Notes: generated by a model not told the origin, from the sequence alone. Positions 10,891 to 24,711 are shown, counted from the stretch's first letter. The stretch: 64,000 nt of DNA from Drosophila pseudoobscura (GCF_009870125.1 NC_046683.1:42113869-42177868); one strand, 5' to 3'. Program-made: numbers and translations.

Positions 10891-12190
10891 GACTGAATGG
10901 CAGGACGGACTTTGCTGTTGCAGAAATCATGTGGAGGACATCCACATCCACATCTATCAATCCATTTTTCCATCCATCCATCCGCACATGGCCGCGTGCT
11001 AATGTAATTGTTGATAGCACCGGACCGATACGAGCCGGGACTTTGGCTAACTGACTCATTAATCGGAAAGGGCTCTCGAGGTGTTAATTAATTGCAGGTG
11101 AACGTATACAAGGTACCTCAATGCATATCCGGATATCGATTCGCCAAATCCCCAACTCCACTTTCAGTGGTGGTCCACAAGGTGCATGTTGCACGGACGG
11201 AGTTCCACACCCGTATTACACAGCCAAGAGCCGCTCTGAATGGGCTGCAGGCAGACACTGATATCTCAGCAATAGAAGGTTGATTCGAGTAGAGGCCGGT
11301 TGACATAAAAACCTTTGACCATTCCATTGGAACACAATCAGCTCATGCAGACCAACCAAATTACATATACTCGTACATACATAGCGATGACATGTATTTC
11401 ATACAAATAGATCCAGATCAATTGGAGATACAGATATAAATGAAAACTTGTAAATGCACCTTGCACTTCGATTACATAATAATATATGCACCAAAATTAT
11501 TATAAGTAAAGCCATATCGATACGAATCCATAATCTCGCGAGCAACCCATCAATTGTTTTGGATGTCGGCACTGAACATGTCGAGTGAAGTGGAGCTTTT
11601 GGATTTGTAATCTACTCATCCATGCCTACAACCCAGTGCTAAACCTAATGTTATCTAAAACCTCCCAAAGTAGATAGTTACATACAGACATCAATAGCTC
11701 GGTTGCTCAGCCATAATTAGTATCCGGTAAGAACATTGGGATAGTATTTCAGACAATTGCAGGAGCTTGAAACATCGGATTCTCTAAATGGATCAAATTT
11801 CTATATATTACTTTATAGGATTATATCTCGTGCTTAGGAAAGCTGCCTGGTCGGAAAATACTTCCGAGTATGTACTAGATCAGCCGCTGCTCAATCCACT
11901 CGACGGCCCAAGAGGAAATGGAAATTTACGACCAATTGTAAGGCTCTAAATTGAGTCAACGCTGGGTCGAGTCTTTGGAGCTGCTCCCGCCCTCCTCTTT
12001 GAAGACCGTCAGTCGCTTCCATCAGTCATGCCCCGGCCATGAGGCAAAGGCAATAAGCGCCACCCAGAGCGCACTTCTCGGTAATTTAAGGAGCATTGCC
12101 GGGGCCACGACTTGACCAGAATGTGGTGCTGCTGTTGCCAACGAAGAGGGGGTGGTGGTGGTGCAGATGAGTGGTTGGGTGGGTGGTCTT

Positions 12191-12214
12191 CGGTGTGGTG
12201 TGGTGTGGTGTGGC
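12191..12214 (+). repeat. (GGTGT)n pentanucleotide run
   Basis: About five tandem GGTGT units. Confidence 0.85.
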
Positions 12215-12819
12215 CTTTTAGGTTCACTTGATGTTATTTTACAAGGACACGCGCACAATTTATAATAACGTCGACTGGCCGGAGCTCCATCTCAGTCTTG
12301 GTCTTGGTCTCTTGCTCGGCTTTGGCTTGGCTTTGGCTTTGGCCACCAACAGATGCTTTTCTACTGCACGGGGAAAGCAAGAGGCGAAAAAGAAAAGAAA
12401 GTACACAGCTCCCCACACAGATAGAGCCCTACGGTTCTATGTGTTTGAGGGTGTTTGCAAACGAGAAAAATGAAGCGAAACAATTCCAAGTAAGCAAACA
12501 AAACTGATGGAAGATAATCTACTTGAAGCATACTTTAAGGCGTATCTAATGGTCCTTTTAATGTTTAAACACGCTTTCGTCTCCCCCACAACTCCCTCCC
12601 CAGCTCCCTCTTGTTAGCCCTCTCAGCTTCTCCGCTCGCCTGCTCGCCTGCTAGCCTGCTTCGTGGCCAAACCAATGTCCCATGTTTATTTTATCCACAT
12701 CATCAGCGCTCAAGTCGCCAGAACTCGAACTCTGGCACCCACAGCCGGGTCGGGGGCCAGGGTCTGATTCTGCGGCTGCCTTGCTCTCCCAGTAGCCGGC
12801 CAATGTCACGTTCAGCCTC

Positions 12820-12905
12820 CTTCTCTCTCTCTCTCTCTATATATATACGATAAATATATATATATAGAGATATATAAATGTACATATGTACTCGTATATA
12901 TATGA
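12820..12905 (+). repeat. (CT)n / (AT)n microsatellite block
   Basis: A CT tract passes directly into an AT-rich alternating tract, ending with TACTCGTATATATA. Confidence 0.85.
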
Positions 12906-14277
12906 GTGTGTGTATGTATGTGCCCTTTAGTTTGTCCGCTTCTTATGGCCTGTCGCCGGCTGCGGCTTCTCTTTTTTTTTTATTTTATCATCATAATTTC
13001 GCATTTCTGCTTTTATGAATTTTTAATTTGAACAGTGGGGGAAATCCAATGTCTAATGGGTCATCGTATGGGTAGCCGGGGAAGGAGCTCTTACAATGAT
13101 TAAGGACAATTGATATCTTTGATTGGAGGGAATTAAATTGAGACACCCATAGAAAGAAGCCCTGAAATTTGAATATTAACACTTAGACCTACAAATGAAT
13201 AGCAAGATATTTGGCCCCAGAGTGGAATTTGTGAAGAGAAACATTTTGCACAGTTTGACATTAATTTGAAAATATGCTATTTAAATGTATTTCACATCTA
13301 AATGAAATATATTTCATATTTAGAATAAACACATTTGCAATTTAAAGCAATAAATTTAGTTTTAAATTGATTATATTGTATTTATTTTATGCACACTTAA
13401 CTTTAGATTACTCGTATTTACTCGCGTTTAGATTATGTTTTAATACATTTATGTGGGTAACGGTAGCCCCAGATCCAAGGGTGCACGGAAGGCGACCCGT
13501 AGCGGCCAACCGTACTAGGTGACGTTCTCAAATGCAGTTTTGCTCATCGGCTCACTCACTCGGAATTATCGCTTAATATGGCTCAAGGAAGGGAGGGGGA
13601 AGAAACATTGGACTGCGGAATTTCATCCCGAGAGCATCAAACATTTATATTCTCAAATGTCATTAAATACTTAAAGTACCAGCGGAGCGGGGTCCTTTCC
13701 TCGCAAGTACAATTAGCAGAGATCAAGAGAGCGATCCAGCGAGCGAAGTGTCGTGTTAAGTCGTCAGCAGTTGCCAAAGTCGACATACATATCTGTTGCT
13801 GCGGAATACAGCAGAATGGATGTTCCGCAAGGGGGTCTGAAGCCTTTGATTCTTGTCCCACGCAAATAGTTTCAAAATTAGTAAATTTCCAATTTTCCAA
13901 ATGAACACTCGTATACGAGAGCGAGTACGAGTATCCCTTTAAAGTTGGGGTTAAGTAACCCCATGTGCCACTTCCATCTCAAAGGTTTCCCTTCCTGTCC
14001 CGCCTGCTCCTTTCTGTCTGTCTGTTATTCTGTCGTTGTGTCTGTGCGAATGGCTGCCTGTTTGTGTGTATTTGTGCGTATCGATTATCATGGCAGACGG
14101 CGACATCCGTAGACGCAGACGTGGATGGGATGCCGGTAGGGAGCTCAGAGCTGGGGACGGGGGACGGATCAACTAGCCAGTAATAATGTCTTTCGCTGAC
14201 ATTTGACATTTTGGCTATATATCACTCACATTGCGACAACTGGCAACTTGGCATTCAAATATAGCCAGAGAGCATTC

Positions 14278-14365
14278 CCCAGGCCCGAGCCCAGGCCCAG
14301 GCCCAGAACCAGACCCAGAACTCAGTCCAGTCCCAATCCCAGTCCCAAGACTAGGCCCAGCACCA
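14278..14365 (+). repeat. CCAGGC/CCCAGT hexamer run
   Basis: Degenerate tandem hexamers (cccagg, ccagac, cagtcc, cccagt) with a 6-base period. Confidence 0.8.
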
Positions 14366-15116
14366 GGACCACAAGGGCCATTCATGCTCAGATGTTTAAG
14401 AACAATAAATTTGTGGGCCTTGGCTTCGCCTGTGCATGTGTCTCTCTGGGTATCAGCACCTCCCTCTCCTTGTACAAGATGTTCCAGAAATCCCCAAAGA
14501 TACGAGAATTGGCAGTTTTGGAAATTTGGACATTTCTAGTTTCACCTTAAAAACTGTTGAGACGACGAAGAAAAGCAAAAGGTGGATAAGCCCGAGACTC
14601 AGTGGAAGACTGCAAAAACTTGGCAGATCTTCAGATACGCTTCCAAAGATTGAAGGCATACACATCCGGATGAGGCCAGGAGAATCAGGAGAATCTCCTC
14701 CGCAAATTCAGCAAAGCCTTTGCTTTCCATCCCATGTGGAAGCATCTTAGGATTTCGGCAAGAGCAAGTCTTTGCTGTGGAATACGTTTTGGGCTGCCTT
14801 TGGAGGGCTGTTGTTTTCGGGAACACCGGCTGCGTGTACCCTTCCCTTCTCTTCTGCAGAGAGAGGAAATGTTTGGCAGTCTTGTGCCTGCTGTAGACCC
14901 AATGACAAGAAGGAAGCGACATATTTGAACTGGAATGAAGCTGGAATGGGGCCGGATAGCGGTGGCTATTATCCCCATCAGTAGGAGCAGGAGCAGGAGC
15001 TGGAGGAGAAGGAGAAGGAGGAGGAGGAATTGTAGCAGTGCCAACGGTAGCTGGAGCATTTACATCATAACATGGCCGTCTGATGGATAGACAGATAACC
15101 AGCATTAGCATTAGTG

Positions 15117-15170
15117 GCCACGATGATGAGGATGATGCTGATGCTGACGCTGACGCTGATGCTGACAACA
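15117..15170 (+). repeat. GATGCT/GACGCT hexamer run
   Basis: Tandem GATGCT and GACGCT units. It reads as Asp-Ala on the plus strand and Ser-Ala on the minus strand, which accounts for the frames over it. Confidence 0.85.
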
Positions 15171-18100
15171 ACAGCCACGGCGGCTCCAAGGATGAGATGA
15201 AACGAGGCTCAGCCCTGACTCCGGAGCCAGGGCCTCTCCTGTCCATCAGTCTGCGCGTGTGGCTTGGTGGGCGTGGCACACGCTGATGTTGAAACATGCG
15301 GGTAAATTATCTTTTCATTTCCATCAACGTCCTCGTCGTCGTCCTCATCCCCGTGTATGGGCTCATCCTCGACATCGTCCTTCTCTGTCTGTCTGTCTGT
15401 CTGCCGGCTCATCGTTTGTCGTGCGCGTTGTCGTCGTGGCAATTGCCACTTCCATGTCGTAACGTTCACGTTCACGTCCACATCTGCATTGGCATTGGCC
15501 CACCATTGCCTCCATTCCAGTGAGGGCCAGGCGGGCGGCTGCAACATGGCATAACAGCATCCGGGGATTGAATCGGTCTCCGGCGCCGTTCGATTGTTTG
15601 GCTTCTCCATCTTTTTTCCGCCTATGCGAGCCAACGCATCGTGGGCGGCCAGGTGACCACGCCTACCCATTGCCAATGGCCCCGTCGTGACTTGAGTTGA
15701 TTTTCCCTAAGACCGCCTGTCCGCACCCGTTTCCATTGAATAGGCGAAGCGGCTGACTCTAAAATTGAGCTCGCTTTCGTTAATTGTTCCATCAAATGAA
15801 ACCAGTTGCAGGCACAGACAAGAGGCCTCCCTCCATAAGGAATTGAATCTTAACGAGATATCTTATACTCTGTAGTAGAAAATTGCAGATAACTTACAAG
15901 ACTCTGAATGTCTCGTTGGTACTTTGCTCCGACTAAGATTTTATCAAAGTCAAAGCTCATGCTGGTCCCATCGACCGGTTGCAATGTATTTAATTTTTGT
16001 CCTTTCGCTGAAGTACCAATTTGTAGTTTACCAACAATAAATTTGAGCGGTGTATGCCCTATGGTATTTTTACTAGTGTTGCTTTTTTTGGGCCTAACGT
16101 GCCCCTGATGACTGGCAAAAAAAGATACGAGTATACAACAATTACCCCCAAGCAAAGCCTGCAACTGCAACTGAAACAGGGGGACAGGGGAAGAGGACAA
16201 TGCTCTGGCAGTGCTTTGATGGCGCTGAAGTTGGACGAACAACAAACAGCAAAATATAAATGACTTTAATAGCTCATCAATGATTCAGGCGGAAATCCGG
16301 ACTGTCCAAGTGCAGTCGGTTTATTGGATACCGGAAAGGCATTATGTTGCTCCTGCTGTTTCTCTCTCTCTATCTCTCTCTGCTGTCTCCCTCTCTCTGT
16401 CTCTGTCTCTGCCTCTATTTCTGTGTGTTACTGTCTCTCTTTATGGCTGTTGTCTATTTGTTTGATTGTGCTGACTGAAGGAGTAGTCTGTCTGGGTCTG
16501 GGTCTGGGTCTGGGTGGTGTCTGTGGATGAGGAGGGGGATAATGGATAGTGGATAGGGGGGAAGACACGGGCCTGTCTGTTTAGCTGCAATGATTTTCAC
16601 GCTGCATCCGAAAAGTATGCAACAAAATTTGCATATTGTTTTGCCCCTGTACCGCCCCACAATGTCTGCAATTTGTCTGCCTTCTGCCTCTCTCTCTGTC
16701 AGAACCCCAACCCCCACCCATGGGCCATATGGAACACCCTTGGCATACATGTGTGTCTGTGTGTGTCTGTGTGAGTGTGTTTCAAGTCAATTCGATGGCT
16801 GCATCCCTGTTACACCTGTCTGCCTCTATGAGCAGGTGCTGATGCTGACGCTGGTGCAGGTGCATGTGTCTGTTGTTTCGTCATTATTATCGTCATTATA
16901 GATGGCACATGGGCGGTTTCCCATCCCCGCCATCATGCTCGTCTACGTACCTTTCTCAATGGCTGCCCAGTGGCCATGTGACAGTAGCCGCTTGGCTTTT
17001 GTCTCTCATTTATTATGCAAATCCGGGCCAGGAGTATCTGGCTGATTGTGTCAGGTTGCGAATTGCCCCTTCGCACGCGGCCAGAGAGTTCAGCACAGCC
17101 CAAAAATACGATATGACGTTGCCTTGACAGCATCAGCATCAACATACTCCCCATCCTGATCTTCGTTATGCGATGTATCGAGAAGTCGTGTTGCAATATT
17201 GACACGAAAACAATATCGCTTATCGCATATTAATGAAACGACTCAAATATTACAAATCAATGCAATCAAAAAATGTATACGACAATTTACACGAACTGGC
17301 CAAGGATAGACGACTGGAATACCCTTTTGGACCCGTGAAACTGGATCCCTAAGTATTGCAATAAATACTCGGCAGCTTTGAAATCATATAAAAAATAAAA
17401 TACATTCCATTCGCCAACAGAATATCTTAGAAATTAATTATGATTACGAGTCTTCATAGATATTTATTCGATATTTCATTTTCGTTTTTTATTAATTACT
17501 GCTATCGACTGGAGACCAGAGCCACTCTTTGGCTTTTCCATACAAATGAATCACCTTCTGGCTTTCAGGTGCCCTTTGACCACGACACGCCCCGAAAATT
17601 AGCAGAGCGTAGGTCCCGAATGGAGGTTGAGCTGGAAAATAATAAAAAGTAAATATAAATATTATTTCGATTTTTATGCATGCCTCAATGTTAATCAATT
17701 ACGTGCTTTAATTGAAATCGCCAAAGTCAATAGCGAAACTCGCCAAACCAATACAACAAAAATGTGAATATATAAATATATAAACCGTAATACATATGAA
17801 TATATGTACATATGTATGTATGTATGTGTAGGTACTATATATGATTTTTCCACTGGGGCAAGATCCCGCGGGGTCTCTCATTTTCCATCCACTGTCCGCC
17901 GGCTTCTGTTTGCCTACGAATTGCTTTTCAATTAACTCTAAGCCGTAAAAACATAATTGAAATGCGGCCGCATTCCCATTCCCCAACATTGCCTGCCATC
18001 CAACAATAAAACAGCGAAAAGTGCTCCCAAGGGAAGATTAATACTAAAAGTACTGCCGGTATCTGAGAGGAAAGAGCTCAAATGGAATGGAATGACTGAG

Positions 18101-18680
18101 CGGTTCTTGCTACCCAGGGTATACACAATACTACACATGTTTCAGTTTCAGGATTTAAGGAGCCGCGTTGAGGGAGTGCGCGAGGTAGCAGAGAGTTGTG
18201 GTAATCGTGGCAATCGAACCACAGTGAGAGACAAGATCATAGCGTGATGTTAGGGTAAATATATGTGAGACTGGGGAGAGTTCAGTGGGGGTACTGCTGG
18301 TATGGATGTGAAGGTAAATCCTGGCAGGTTCGGTGAGAAGTCAACACCTCCCTCCAACAGCACTCTGAGACCCTACTCTCTGCTTGACACTCTGCGAGTA
18401 CCACTCCACCCCTGTTCCCGATGATACCTTAGCACCCTAGTGTCCCTCTGGACACCGCACTCGGACCCACTATGCCCATCCTTCTGGCCATTTTCCCCGA
18501 GTGGTACTACTGTCCCAGCCTTGCCATCGGCATCGGCGTGCTGCTCGAAGGAACTCGACGAAGCCGGGCCGCCAGGCGTCTGCGGCTGTAAATGAAGTTG
18601 TGTTTTAATTAAAATTCCAGACTTTATTTCTGTAATTATATTAACTCGCTGTTCGAATTGGTTTGCTCTGTTCGGGCATC

Positions 18681-18722
18681 GGTCTCAGTCTCAGTCTCGG
18701 TCTCGGTCTCAGCATCAGTCTC
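18681..18722 (+). repeat. GGTCTC/AGTCTC hexamer run
   Basis: Tandem GTCTCA/GTCTCG units with a six-base period. Confidence 0.85.
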
Positions 18723-20729
18723 AGCCCCCACTTCGGCCTCGGATCGATCGATCTATGAGGGATAGACTAGGAGTGGGCATGGGACCAGGAGAGCACAGGG
18801 ATAGGATAGGGCAGGGCAATAAGGAAAAGATAAAACCATTAACGGTAAAGTGGAGAAATGTGGAAAACGTGGCAAAGGCATGTGGCATGTACGCCCCTCC
18901 ACTCGAACACCATCCCCTGTCCTGCATATCCTGCTGTGTCGTCATTGTCACTGGCATCGGCATCTTCGCCTGCTATGCGGGGGTCACCGTCACCCCGTTG
19001 GGTGCTTTCCTGTCCTGTCCTGTCCTTTCACACCAGCTTGTTATTCCTCCCAATCGCCTGGCCTTGTCCTGCCGCTTTCCCCTGCCCTTTCCATCTTCCA
19101 TTCGCCCGACTGCAAATGGTGTTAAAATTAATTTAATTGAATGTGAAATGAAATTTGTTTTGACGCACACCAGCACTAGCACCGAATACCAGCACCCAGA
19201 CCCGCAGCCAGCATCACATCGACACCAACTCCAGTTACGAGTATAGCCACAGCCACAGCTACAGCTACAGCTCCTGCCCCGAAACTGGAACTGGAGCCAC
19301 TACAATGGCTGCTTCTGCTTGCCCGGATTGCTGTGGATTCCTTTTTGCTGCTGCTCTCATTGTTTTCCCATCGCACAATACAAATGGTCGCGTCGCCGCT
19401 GCATTCTGGACGACTGTGTGCGCCTCCGTGTGCACTCTGGGGCCCAGGAATGCCACAACGATGCCAAAGCGGTCGCTTTTCGAGCTGGGATGCAATCCGG
19501 CTCCTTCGACTTCTCCAATATCGCTTTTCCCAGAAATTACGAAAGAAAACTGATTGACCAGTTGAGTTTCTGGTATCGTTCGATGTGTAGGCCGCCGCGG
19601 CCGAATCGCATGTCTGTGTCGTACAGAAGTCAACCCAGTCAACCTCCTTTCTAGTGAATGCTCTCAGATCCACATCATAGAATAAGTTCAATAAGGATTT
19701 TCTGTTATAATAAAAATACAAGAGAAAAGTCGTTTGTCCGCGTACAGCAGCAGGAGCAATGGAAAACCAGGATGGACGGCTGATAGGATGATGTCTTTCC
19801 ATAGGTTGCCAGGAAGCAAAAGGCTCGAATGAGTCTGAGGAGACCCCAGGAGAGCAGCCAAGAGAAACTGGAATATGTACAAAGAACAGAAGGACACGTG
19901 CGGATAAGGATAAGGGATCAAAAGCTGCTTTTCGGTGGTTAATTCCCTCAGCTAGCTTCGATCTTCCATAAAGCATTCGGCTTAGAGTCGAGTATAAGTA
20001 GTATCCAAAGTCTACGCCTCCTACACGAAGGCGGCTCCTACTCAGAGCCGTGCGTTTGGCATGGCTGCTGGTTGCTGGCCTAATCCAAAACAGAAGCTAC
20101 AAAAGCCGCAAAATTCGGCCAACGGATGCTGTCATGCTGCAATGTGTGTGTGTGTCGTATGCGTGTGCGGGCCGGCATGTATGCTTATGTGTGTGCGTTC
20201 ACATCCATTTTGCGGCGGCATACGTTGCGTATGCGCAACGCATTTCTATCGGAAGCGAACGTTGAAACAACTAAAAGCTAAAATTTTTGTTAAAATTTGC
20301 TAAATTTGCATTTTTTGACGTTTTTGCGGCTCGTTGTAGTCGGACGGCAGTGCCTACCACCGCCACCCGACCCGTCACCCGTCCCGAAGCACTACATCGA
20401 CGTTCGTCTATTTGTGTTGCAAATATAATTTTTAATTTAAATGCAAATTTTGGAAATCATTTTCGAAGCATTATGTGCCCATATTGATACGCAAATTGCT
20501 GTCAGCACACGCACAGTCATAGACGTAGAGGCAGAGCCACATAGATACATACATAGATACACCCGCATACACAACAACGCACAACAGCACACACGGACAG
20601 ACAGAGCCACACACATGCAGATTTAATAACGCATACGCGTCAGTCAACCGCTGGTACAAGCCGCAGAGCCAACAGTTTTAGGAGTCGCTTCGCCATCCAC
20701 GGGAAACATTAGAGAGTCCGGAGAAGGAA

Positions 20730-20763
20730 GCGGAGGAGGAGGAGGAGGAGGAGGAGTAGGAGG
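20730..20763 (+). repeat. (GGA)n trinucleotide run
   Basis: About ten GGA/GGAGGA units, then a degenerate tail. It produces a proline run in the minus-strand frame 20644-20883, which is otherwise unsupported. Confidence 0.85.
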
Positions 20764-21410
20764 ATGAGGTGGGTGGGGCATGGGGCGGGGCATGATGGTG
20801 TCGGAGGCAGCCGCCACTGTGACCGCCGTAGCCACTGAAGAGCTGACAACATCAGCCCTGGCACTGCTCCACGACTCTTCCATATGTGTATCGATTTTTG
20901 AAGAATTCGTTAGACGCTGGATACAGATACACAGCAGCCGTTTGCCGGTTTTCGACGCCTGTTTTTAATGTTTATTGGCGGTGGCAGCAACAACGAGCAG
21001 AGCCACAGGAACAGCAGAGGGGCACAAACAACAAAATGCGCATCAAGTCCTGCATATGGGAGGGTGTGCAACCATGCGGAGATGTCGCCGTAGTCCGACC
21101 ACCACAGCCTCTTCCCGGACCCAGGGCCCAGGCCCAGTCTATTTTCGTCCGTATACAGAAAGAGAGCCTCTGCGAATTCTCATTGTTTTTTTGAAGATCA
21201 GGGAAAGGGTTTTGAAGTTGATTAATAGTTTCCATTAATATATTTCAAATGTATTAAGGGAAACCTTTTGATATACCTACATATGAAATTTCGATACAGC
21301 TACTCTTCATATAAATGTGTTCTATTGCCATGTAGTTAAAGCCATCGAAATTGTCGACCAAGACTACAGCATTCAAAAGCATTCAAGCATTTTCCAGCTT
21401 TCACGTATCT

Positions 21411-21940
21411 CTACATTATGTGACTGCCATGGAGCTGCTCTATGGCCAGTAAGAGCTCGTCCAAGCTGCCCTTGAGTTTCTCCGCTTCTGGCTAGGCTTA
21501 GCACCATATATAGTTTCGATGCGCTGCATGGCTTCCAGAAACATTCGACCAGATGCTCAAGCACCATCGGTCTCCCAAGGTCGTCGACAGTCAGTGCATT
21601 ATCGGTATGCAGCGGAAGCTTGTGATTGCCAAAGACTTCTGTCAGGGCTTTTTGCAACAGCGGATCTCTATAGTGCAGTGGCACGGCCTTGGGATAGTTT
21701 TTGGACGGGACACACCAAAGAGGAATGGCATACGTCGTCCTATTTAGCCTCTAGTTCGCCCGGCGAACTCCTCGGCATCTCTGTGTCATCCTTCTATCAG
21801 ATGTTGCTGTTTTTGCACATGCGCGCCTTTTTGCGCCTTTGGCACACCAATTTGAATGTATAAAACTTTTCGTGACGGATGACCAGCGACCATCAGGTGT
21901 GTCCATGGGTAAGGGTGGAAATCTTTTCGGGCATCCCACT
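21411..21940 (-). pseudogene. Unrecognised coding remnant with stops and frameshifts
   Basis: On the minus strand a long coding-like run begins after an in-frame TAG at 21751. It reads TTYAIPLWCVPSKNYPKAVP, then YRDPLLQKALTEVFGNHKLP, HTDNALTVDDLGRPMVLEHL and FWKPCSASKLYMVLSLA. At about 21490 the sensible frame shifts, continuing EKLKGSLDELLLAIEQLHG to a stop at 21411-21413. Upstream, a different frame gives HVQKQQHLIEG, a TGA, then HRDAEEFAGRTRG, so at least two frame changes and one or two stops separate the pieces. The composition is that of a soluble globular protein and the last piece looks like a natural C-terminus with an amphipathic helix. I cannot name the family. A decayed copy of a host gene is the simplest reading. 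Confidence 0.45.
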
Positions 21941-24660
21941 GTTTAAGCTCTTCTGTGAAGGTGAATGGATTGCTTTAGTAATGATCTTAATATAGCTTTT
22001 TTCGCAAAAGCACAATGGAATTGTTGAATCCAACATCCAATTTTCCCTTGACCTTCAACCGTCTTCAATCAGTCCATGGCTCACTCTTTCCATTTCAATC
22101 CATATTAACAGGTACTTTTTGGTGCAGCTGTCATTTTGTGATTATAATTCCATTGGATTTTAGACCCCTTCCACTGCCATTGGTTCCACCATTTCCGCTC
22201 CGGCTCGGTCCGGTCCGGTCCGATCCGATGCGATGCGCAGCCATTTGTCTGCCACTCTCCTGGTGCTCTGGCAGCCATTTAAAACCATTTCACAAGTCGT
22301 CAAATCCGATTATGAACTCATTTCACTATTCTGCCGTTGAACTACTTTGATGTTTAATTTGCAATTTAATTTTAATGTGCCTACCGAAGTGCCCTTCCTT
22401 CCTTCCGTCCGCCCGTCCGTCCTTCCTGCCATTCTGTCGGCTTCCGTGTCCACCTGGGCGTGTGAGCAATTCATAAAGGGCCCCACTCCGGACACCACTC
22501 GGAGCCACAGCGGATCGCTCCACCCTCACCCCTACACCCTACACCCTCCACCCTCCACCCTTTGGCGATAATTTTATTACTGCTGTTGTTGCTGGTGTTT
22601 TTGCCATTAGTTGGTTGCCAGCAGCTGGCCATTAACGTCCATTTAGTCAGGCGCCACGCATTTCTAAGTCGGTAACATTTTCTAATTGCCGCAGATGGAT
22701 GGGGAAGCGGAGACGTGGGGGGGGTCACTACGGAGTGCAGGTGGAGGTGGATACGGATGTTGAGCTGTGGGGTGTGACTTGGACGTTGATTACAACTGAC
22801 AGGGAAAACAGGAGCATCAGGGAGGAAAGAAAAGGACAGGAAAGGGTTTGCATGTGGATCCGATGGCATTGTTGCCACTGCTGCTGCTTCCACTTCCACT
22901 TCCACTGTCAGTTGCCATTGATTTTACCCGCTTTGTTCCTGCTTCTGTTTCTCCTGCTGGAGTTGCACTAATTGCTGCCTCACTTGCAACAGCAACGGCA
23001 ACGGCAGCCATGTAAACTTTCAACCTCAACTGGCACCCAGCCCCCATCCCATGCCATCCCATTAGCACCCGACAAACTCTTTTTGCATTCATTTATGAAT
23101 ATTTTAAAATTCATTGCTGATGTGGCTCCTGTTGCCGCTGGGACGGGGATTGGGATTGGTTCTCCGCCCTCTGCACCGCCTCGTTCGCATCTTGATGCTG
23201 CTGTTGTTGCTATTATTGAAATGTAGACGGAAATTAAGTTGTCCCGCTCGATCGTGTGGCCATAATAGAGTGAAAGAGCCCGCCCCCGGGCCACAGGAAA
23301 CTGAATTGAACTTCCATGAACCCCACGGCCAGACCTAACCCACGCCCCGGGCTCAGGCTCAGGCTCCGGCTCCAGCCTCAGCTTCAGCTCTACTCTGGCT
23401 CTGACTGTGGCTCAGTTTCCTTCTGCTAGTTACCTGAGACATCTTAATGGACACGAAAGACCAAAGTCCACAGCCGGGATGCCAGCGAGACGAAGCGATG
23501 GTTGGACAAAACACTTCATGGTTGCAGTTCGAAAGGGGTGCATGTGGGGACGGATAGCTAGGGGATTAAGAGATGACTCTTTGTCCCAGTTTTACATTTT
23601 TAATACCTGTTCACCTAAGCCCTTGGATGCAGCCTGCTCCATTTCCCGGACCCCTTGGATCTAAGTCTCTGGCTACAGCTGAAGCCCTTCTTCCTAATCT
23701 ACCGGCCATAGCTGTTTCCCATTCGCAAACCTTTTTACCCGAAGCCTGCTGGTTCTGCAGGTAAAGCCTCCACACTGCCGGCATTCGGGCAACAACAGAG
23801 AGGCCAACACCGAGAGGCGCCCCCACCTTTGGCTTTTTGCACTTCAGCGAAAGGTGGTACAGCTAGAGGGAAGAGAAGAGAGTAAGGGAAAGGGAGAGTC
23901 ATTTTGTAGAGGAAGAAGCTGCGATGGAGGACGAGTGCGAGTGGGACAACTTTGCATGCCACTCAAGACGACACTAGCCACCCCCGGAGCACATGGCTCC
24001 GCAAAGGGGTCTTGGTCTTGGTCTGGGTCTGGGTCTGGGTGCCGGTCTCCGGGTCCGTTGCCTCGTCCGGATCACGTGCAGAATGCTGACGCTCCTTGGG
24101 CTAACAAGCTTTGGGGGCAAGCGAGCGTGTGGCGCTCCTGCCCGGACGGGTCACGGGGCAAGGGCGCGTTAATGTTTCTTTTACGTGCCCACAGCAGTGA
24201 GAGTACTCCTCCAAGTCCACCTGCCTTCCCTTTCCCTTTCCCATTTCCATCTCCTCCTCCAGGTCACAGGTCCAGCTACTTCTTAGACCCAAAAGACCTC
24301 TTGCCTTCTTCTTTTGTGTCGCTGCAGGAGTCTGGCTCTGTGGCACTTCTTGGGTAATGTAAGTTAATAGCCATTGTTGGGGCGCCTTCTTTACCCCTGA
24401 CCCAGACCCAGCCCCAGCCCCTGCCCCTGCCCTTTCAACTCCCATTCCCCTGCTCACCCGAAAAAAGGTGGAACGGTCAGGTTTATTGATAATTATTGTG
24501 CCCCATTTCTGCTGCCTCACTTCTGCTGCTGTTGCTGCTTCTACCGCTGTTGTGCATAAATTTAATTTTGTTAATTAATTAAGAGAACCTGCAAGTGCGA
24601 GAGGGATAGGGAGTGACTGAATAAGAAAGAGAGAGATAGAAAGAAACTGACTAGTGGGAG

Positions 24661-24711
24661 GGTGCGGGTGTGGGTGTGGGTGTGGGTGTGGTGGTGGGGG
24701 TGGGGGTGAGT
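24661..24711 (+). repeat. GGGTGT-type G-rich hexamer run
   Basis: Tandem GGGTGT/GGGTGC units followed by GGTGGTGGGGGTGGGGGTG. The plus strand has more than four closely spaced G runs of three or longer, so it satisfies a simple G-quadruplex pattern. Confidence 0.85.

Larger units (their letters stand above)
10891..13400. other. Intergenic spacer, no gene seen
   Basis: AT-rich spacer upstream of the receptor gene. It contains a GGTGT pentamer run (12191-12214) and a (CT)n-(AT)n block (12820-12905) that generates short spurious frames. The 8-mer TACTCGTA occurs at 11368 and 12889. No open frame has a convincing protein composition. Confidence 0.55.
13401..21400. other. Intergenic spacer rich in simple repeats
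   Basis: No supported gene. It contains CCAGGC/CCCAGT-type hexamers (14278-14365), GGAGCA/GGAGAA purine runs (14985-15030), GATGCT/GACGCT hexamers (15117-15170), CT-rich tracts (16356-16420), GGTCTG hexamers (16494-16515), GGTCTC hexamers (18681-18720), CACAGC/TACAGC units (19250-19275) and a GGA run (20730-20763). Several open frames above 100 aa (14599-15297 minus, 15209-15676 minus, 18755-19246 plus, 19176-19976 minus) are explained by these repeats or by chance. The 108-residue plus frame at 13578-13904 starts with ATG but shows no domain. Confidence 0.5.

Noticed and set aside
14599..15297. 232-aa minus-strand open frame with Ser-Ala and Pro-Ala runs
   Set aside because: The frame depends on the GATGCT and GGAGCA repeat runs and has no recognisable domain.
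19176..19976. 266-aa minus-strand open frame
   Set aside because: Alternative frames overlap it on both strands, the composition is not protein-like, and its C-terminal part is a simple-repeat translation.
24101..24520. 139-aa minus-strand frame with Gly-Ala-Gly-Ser run
   Set aside because: Created by CCCAGC/CCCTGC repeats; no domain.
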